DNA from: Streptomyces sp. ICC1
Lineage (GTDB): Bacteria; Actinomycetota; Actinomycetes; Streptomycetales; Streptomycetaceae
Reading direction: 5' to 3'
DNA length: 64,000 nucleotides
Assembly (NCBI RefSeq): GCF_003287935.1
Contig: NZ_CP030287.1
Span: forward strand, 6,947,029 to 7,011,028
Part shown: in pieces, positions 62,687-64,000 of the stretch
Layout: each line of letters begins with the position of its first letter
Numbering within the stretch: position 1 is the first letter of the stretch
Translations under genes and position numbers: made by a program
The notes under the pieces: generated by a model
The model's input: the letters and a program-made list of their open reading frames with translations, nothing else
Database searches by the model: none
What the model was told of the DNA's origin: nothing

Positions 62687-63969
62687 GCGGAGGGCCCGGT
62701 GAGGTGGTGCATGACGGTGGAGAGGAACCGTTCGCGCTCGTCGGGGGCGGACCAGGCGCCGGCCAGGCGCAGTTGGATGGCGTTGAGGAGCTGGTCGGTG
62801 GCCAGGTCGCCGTCCTCGGCCCGGTCGAGGAAGCTCTGGACTAGTTCGCGGTACTCGGTGTTGTGCTCGATGTCGACGCCGAGCCGGCCGAGCACGATGC
62901 GGGCGAGCTTGTCGATCTTGGGCGGTTCGAGGTGGAGGCGGACGCAGCGGCGCAGGAAGGCCGGCGGGAAGTCGCGTTCGCCGTTGCTGGTGAGGACGAC
63001 GATGGGGAAGTAGCGGCACTGCACGCGGCCTTCGGCGATCCGCACGGCGGCCTCCGCGTCGTCGTCGGTGCCGATGGCGACGGTCGGGTCCTCCTTCGCC
63101 AGCCGCGCGAGCTCGGGGATCACGACGCCGCCGTCCTCGAAGACGGTGAGGAGGTCGCCGGGGAGGTCGATGTCGCTCTTGTCGATCTCGTCCACGAGCA
63201 GGACCCGCGGGCGGTCCTGGGGCAGGAGGGCCGTGCCGGGGGGGCCGAGGCGCAGGTAGCGGGCGATGGACGGGCCGGCGGCGGGGTCCGGGGCCGCGGT
63301 CGGGCCGCCCGGAAGGTTGCCCGCCGGGGTGCCCGCCGGGGTGCCCGCCGGGGCGGTCGCGGCTCCGTGGGCCGTGGCTCCGTGGGCCGCGCCGGGTGTG
63401 CGCAGCTGTTCCAGCCCGGCCTCCTGGAGCCGGCCGATCGCGTCGTAGAGGTAGAGCCCGTCGCGCAGGACGGTGCGGCTGGTGACCGGCCAGTGCAGCA
63501 CCGGGCCCAGATCGAGGTCGGCGGCGATGCTGTAGGCGAGCGTGGACTTGCCCACGCCGGGTTTGCCGGTGATCAGGAGCGGCCTGCGCAGGTGCAGGGC
63601 GGTGTTGACCACGTCCTTCTCGGGCTCGTCGGGTGCGTAGCCTTCGCCGCGCCGCCAGGTGCGCTCCCACGCCGGTCCCTCGCAGCCGGGGGGTGTGTAC
63701 CCCGGGTCGGGGACGCCGGTGAAATCGCGCCAGGGCGGGGGCGGTCCGGCCTCCAGCCTGGCCCGGCGCACGGCGGCCTCGCCGGTCCCGTGGTACAGCC
63801 ACCAGTCCTTCGCCACTGCCTGTGCCTCCCTCTCGGTGTCACTGCCGCTGTCACTGCCACTGTCGCTGTGGGTCTCGGAGTCGGTGCCGGGGTCGGGCCC
63901 GGCCGGGGACGGGCCTCCGGCCCCGGACCTCGTAGCGACGCTTTGTCGGTTCCCTCGCGCGGGGGCCAT
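62683..63969 (-). CDS. MoxR-type AAA+ ATPase partner
   Basis: 428 residues. An acidic Ser/Asp-rich N-terminus (DSETHSDSGSDSGSD) precedes WWLYHGTGEA and an AAA+ core: Walker A GKPGVGKSTLAYSIA (about 135), LYLYDAIGRLQEA, a Pro/Ala/Gly insertion (about 194-232, APAGTPAGTPAG), Walker B VLLVDEIDKSDIDLPGDLL, sensor I FPIVVLTSNGERDFPPAFLR and arginine-finger RRC. MoxR ATPases with vWA partners act as chaperone or switch modules. ATG 63969 is preferred; TTG 63981 would add four residues. It is the first of a two-gene unit (GTGA overlap). Window end cuts its upstream region. Confidence 0.9.
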   Translation of the reverse strand: MAPARGNRQSVATRSGAGGPSPAGPDPGTDSETHSDSGSDSGSDTEREAQAVAKDWWLYHGTGEAAVRRARLEAGPPPPWRDFTGVPDPGYTPPGCEGPAWERTWRRGEGYAPDEPEKDVVNTALHLRRPLLITGKPGVGKSTLAYSIAADLDLGPVLHWPVTSRTVLRDGLYLYDAIGRLQEAGLEQLRTPGAAHGATAHGAATAPAGTPAGTPAGNLPGGPTAAPDPAAGPSIARYLRLGPPGTALLPQDRPRVLLVDEIDKSDIDLPGDLLTVFEDGGVVIPELARLAKEDPTVAIGTDDDAEAAVRIAEGRVQCRYFPIVVLTSNGERDFPPAFLRRCVRLHLEPPKIDKLARIVLGRLGVDIEHNTEYRELVQSFLDRAEDGDLATDQLLNAIQLRLAGAWSAPDERERFLSTVMHHLTGPSA

Positions 63970-64000
63970 CGCGGTGATCAAACAGGCACGGACGGCCTAT

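Overview
The window is very GC-rich actinobacterial chromosome and almost certainly comes from a Streptomyces (or a close relative such as Kitasatospora). The reasons are GTG/ATG starts with ATGA or GTGA overlaps, an XRE/DUF397 regulator pair, a GPP34 protein, eukaryotic-type glutamine synthetase II behind GlnR-like boxes, F420-dependent enzymes, an SAV_2336-type multidomain protein, and a leucine TTA codon in a secreted hydrolase. I see no rRNA, tRNA, CRISPR array or intact transposase.

Layout. 0-9 kb: a HEAT-like giant protein, two overlapping ATP-grasp genes facing a 41-residue secreted peptide, a frameshifted zinc alcohol dehydrogenase, an F420-dependent oxidoreductase and three tiny proteins. 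9-18 kb: a polytopic envelope protein, a 971-residue S11 D,D-carboxypeptidase with a repeat-rich cytosolic tail, GPP34, the XRE/DUF397 pair and a hypothetical protein. 18-25.5 kb: an aminotransferase that has lost its stop, a chimeric ABC-2/GH36 gene, a coupled LacI regulator, a DeoR regulator and galT-galK without galE. 25.6-31 kb: a TTA-containing GH5 enzyme, an ABC exporter, a sensor kinase whose response regulator is cut to a stub, and threonine dehydrogenase. 32-37 kb: an alpha/beta hydrolase, a methyltransferase and feoA-feoB-feoC behind an iron box. 37-44.6 kb: a GAF/PAS/SpoIIE phosphatase, glycerol dehydrogenase divergent from dhaK, a membrane protein, a Gfo/Idh/MocA oxidoreductase and glnII. 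44.7-58.9 kb: a DUF6891-like protein, a small peptide plus winged-helix regulator, PepSY and Met/His-rich membrane proteins (probable copper handling), a rhomboid-like protein, a tyrosine phosphatase, a sigma-like membrane protein, a LuxR regulator, a TDT transporter, a vWA-protein pair and a methyltransferase. 58.9-64 kb: a MoxR-type ATPase overlapping a 1247-residue vWA/protease-like/cyclase-like/pentapeptide protein. This resembles the NTP-dependent conflict (VMAP-type) systems and is the best candidate for a poorly described system.

Two themes run across the window. First, many junctions and lost partners: the aminotransferase readthrough, the ABC-2/GH36 chimera, the response-regulator stub, the epimerase remnant, and galT-galK and dhaK without their usual partners. 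This looks like a deletion-prone region, though assembly error must be excluded. Second, short tandem repeats cluster at gene ends. Some have 14-bp units and some carry stop codons in all three frames. Two copies of a CTAG-bounded non-autonomous element abut gene 3' ends and supply their stop codons.
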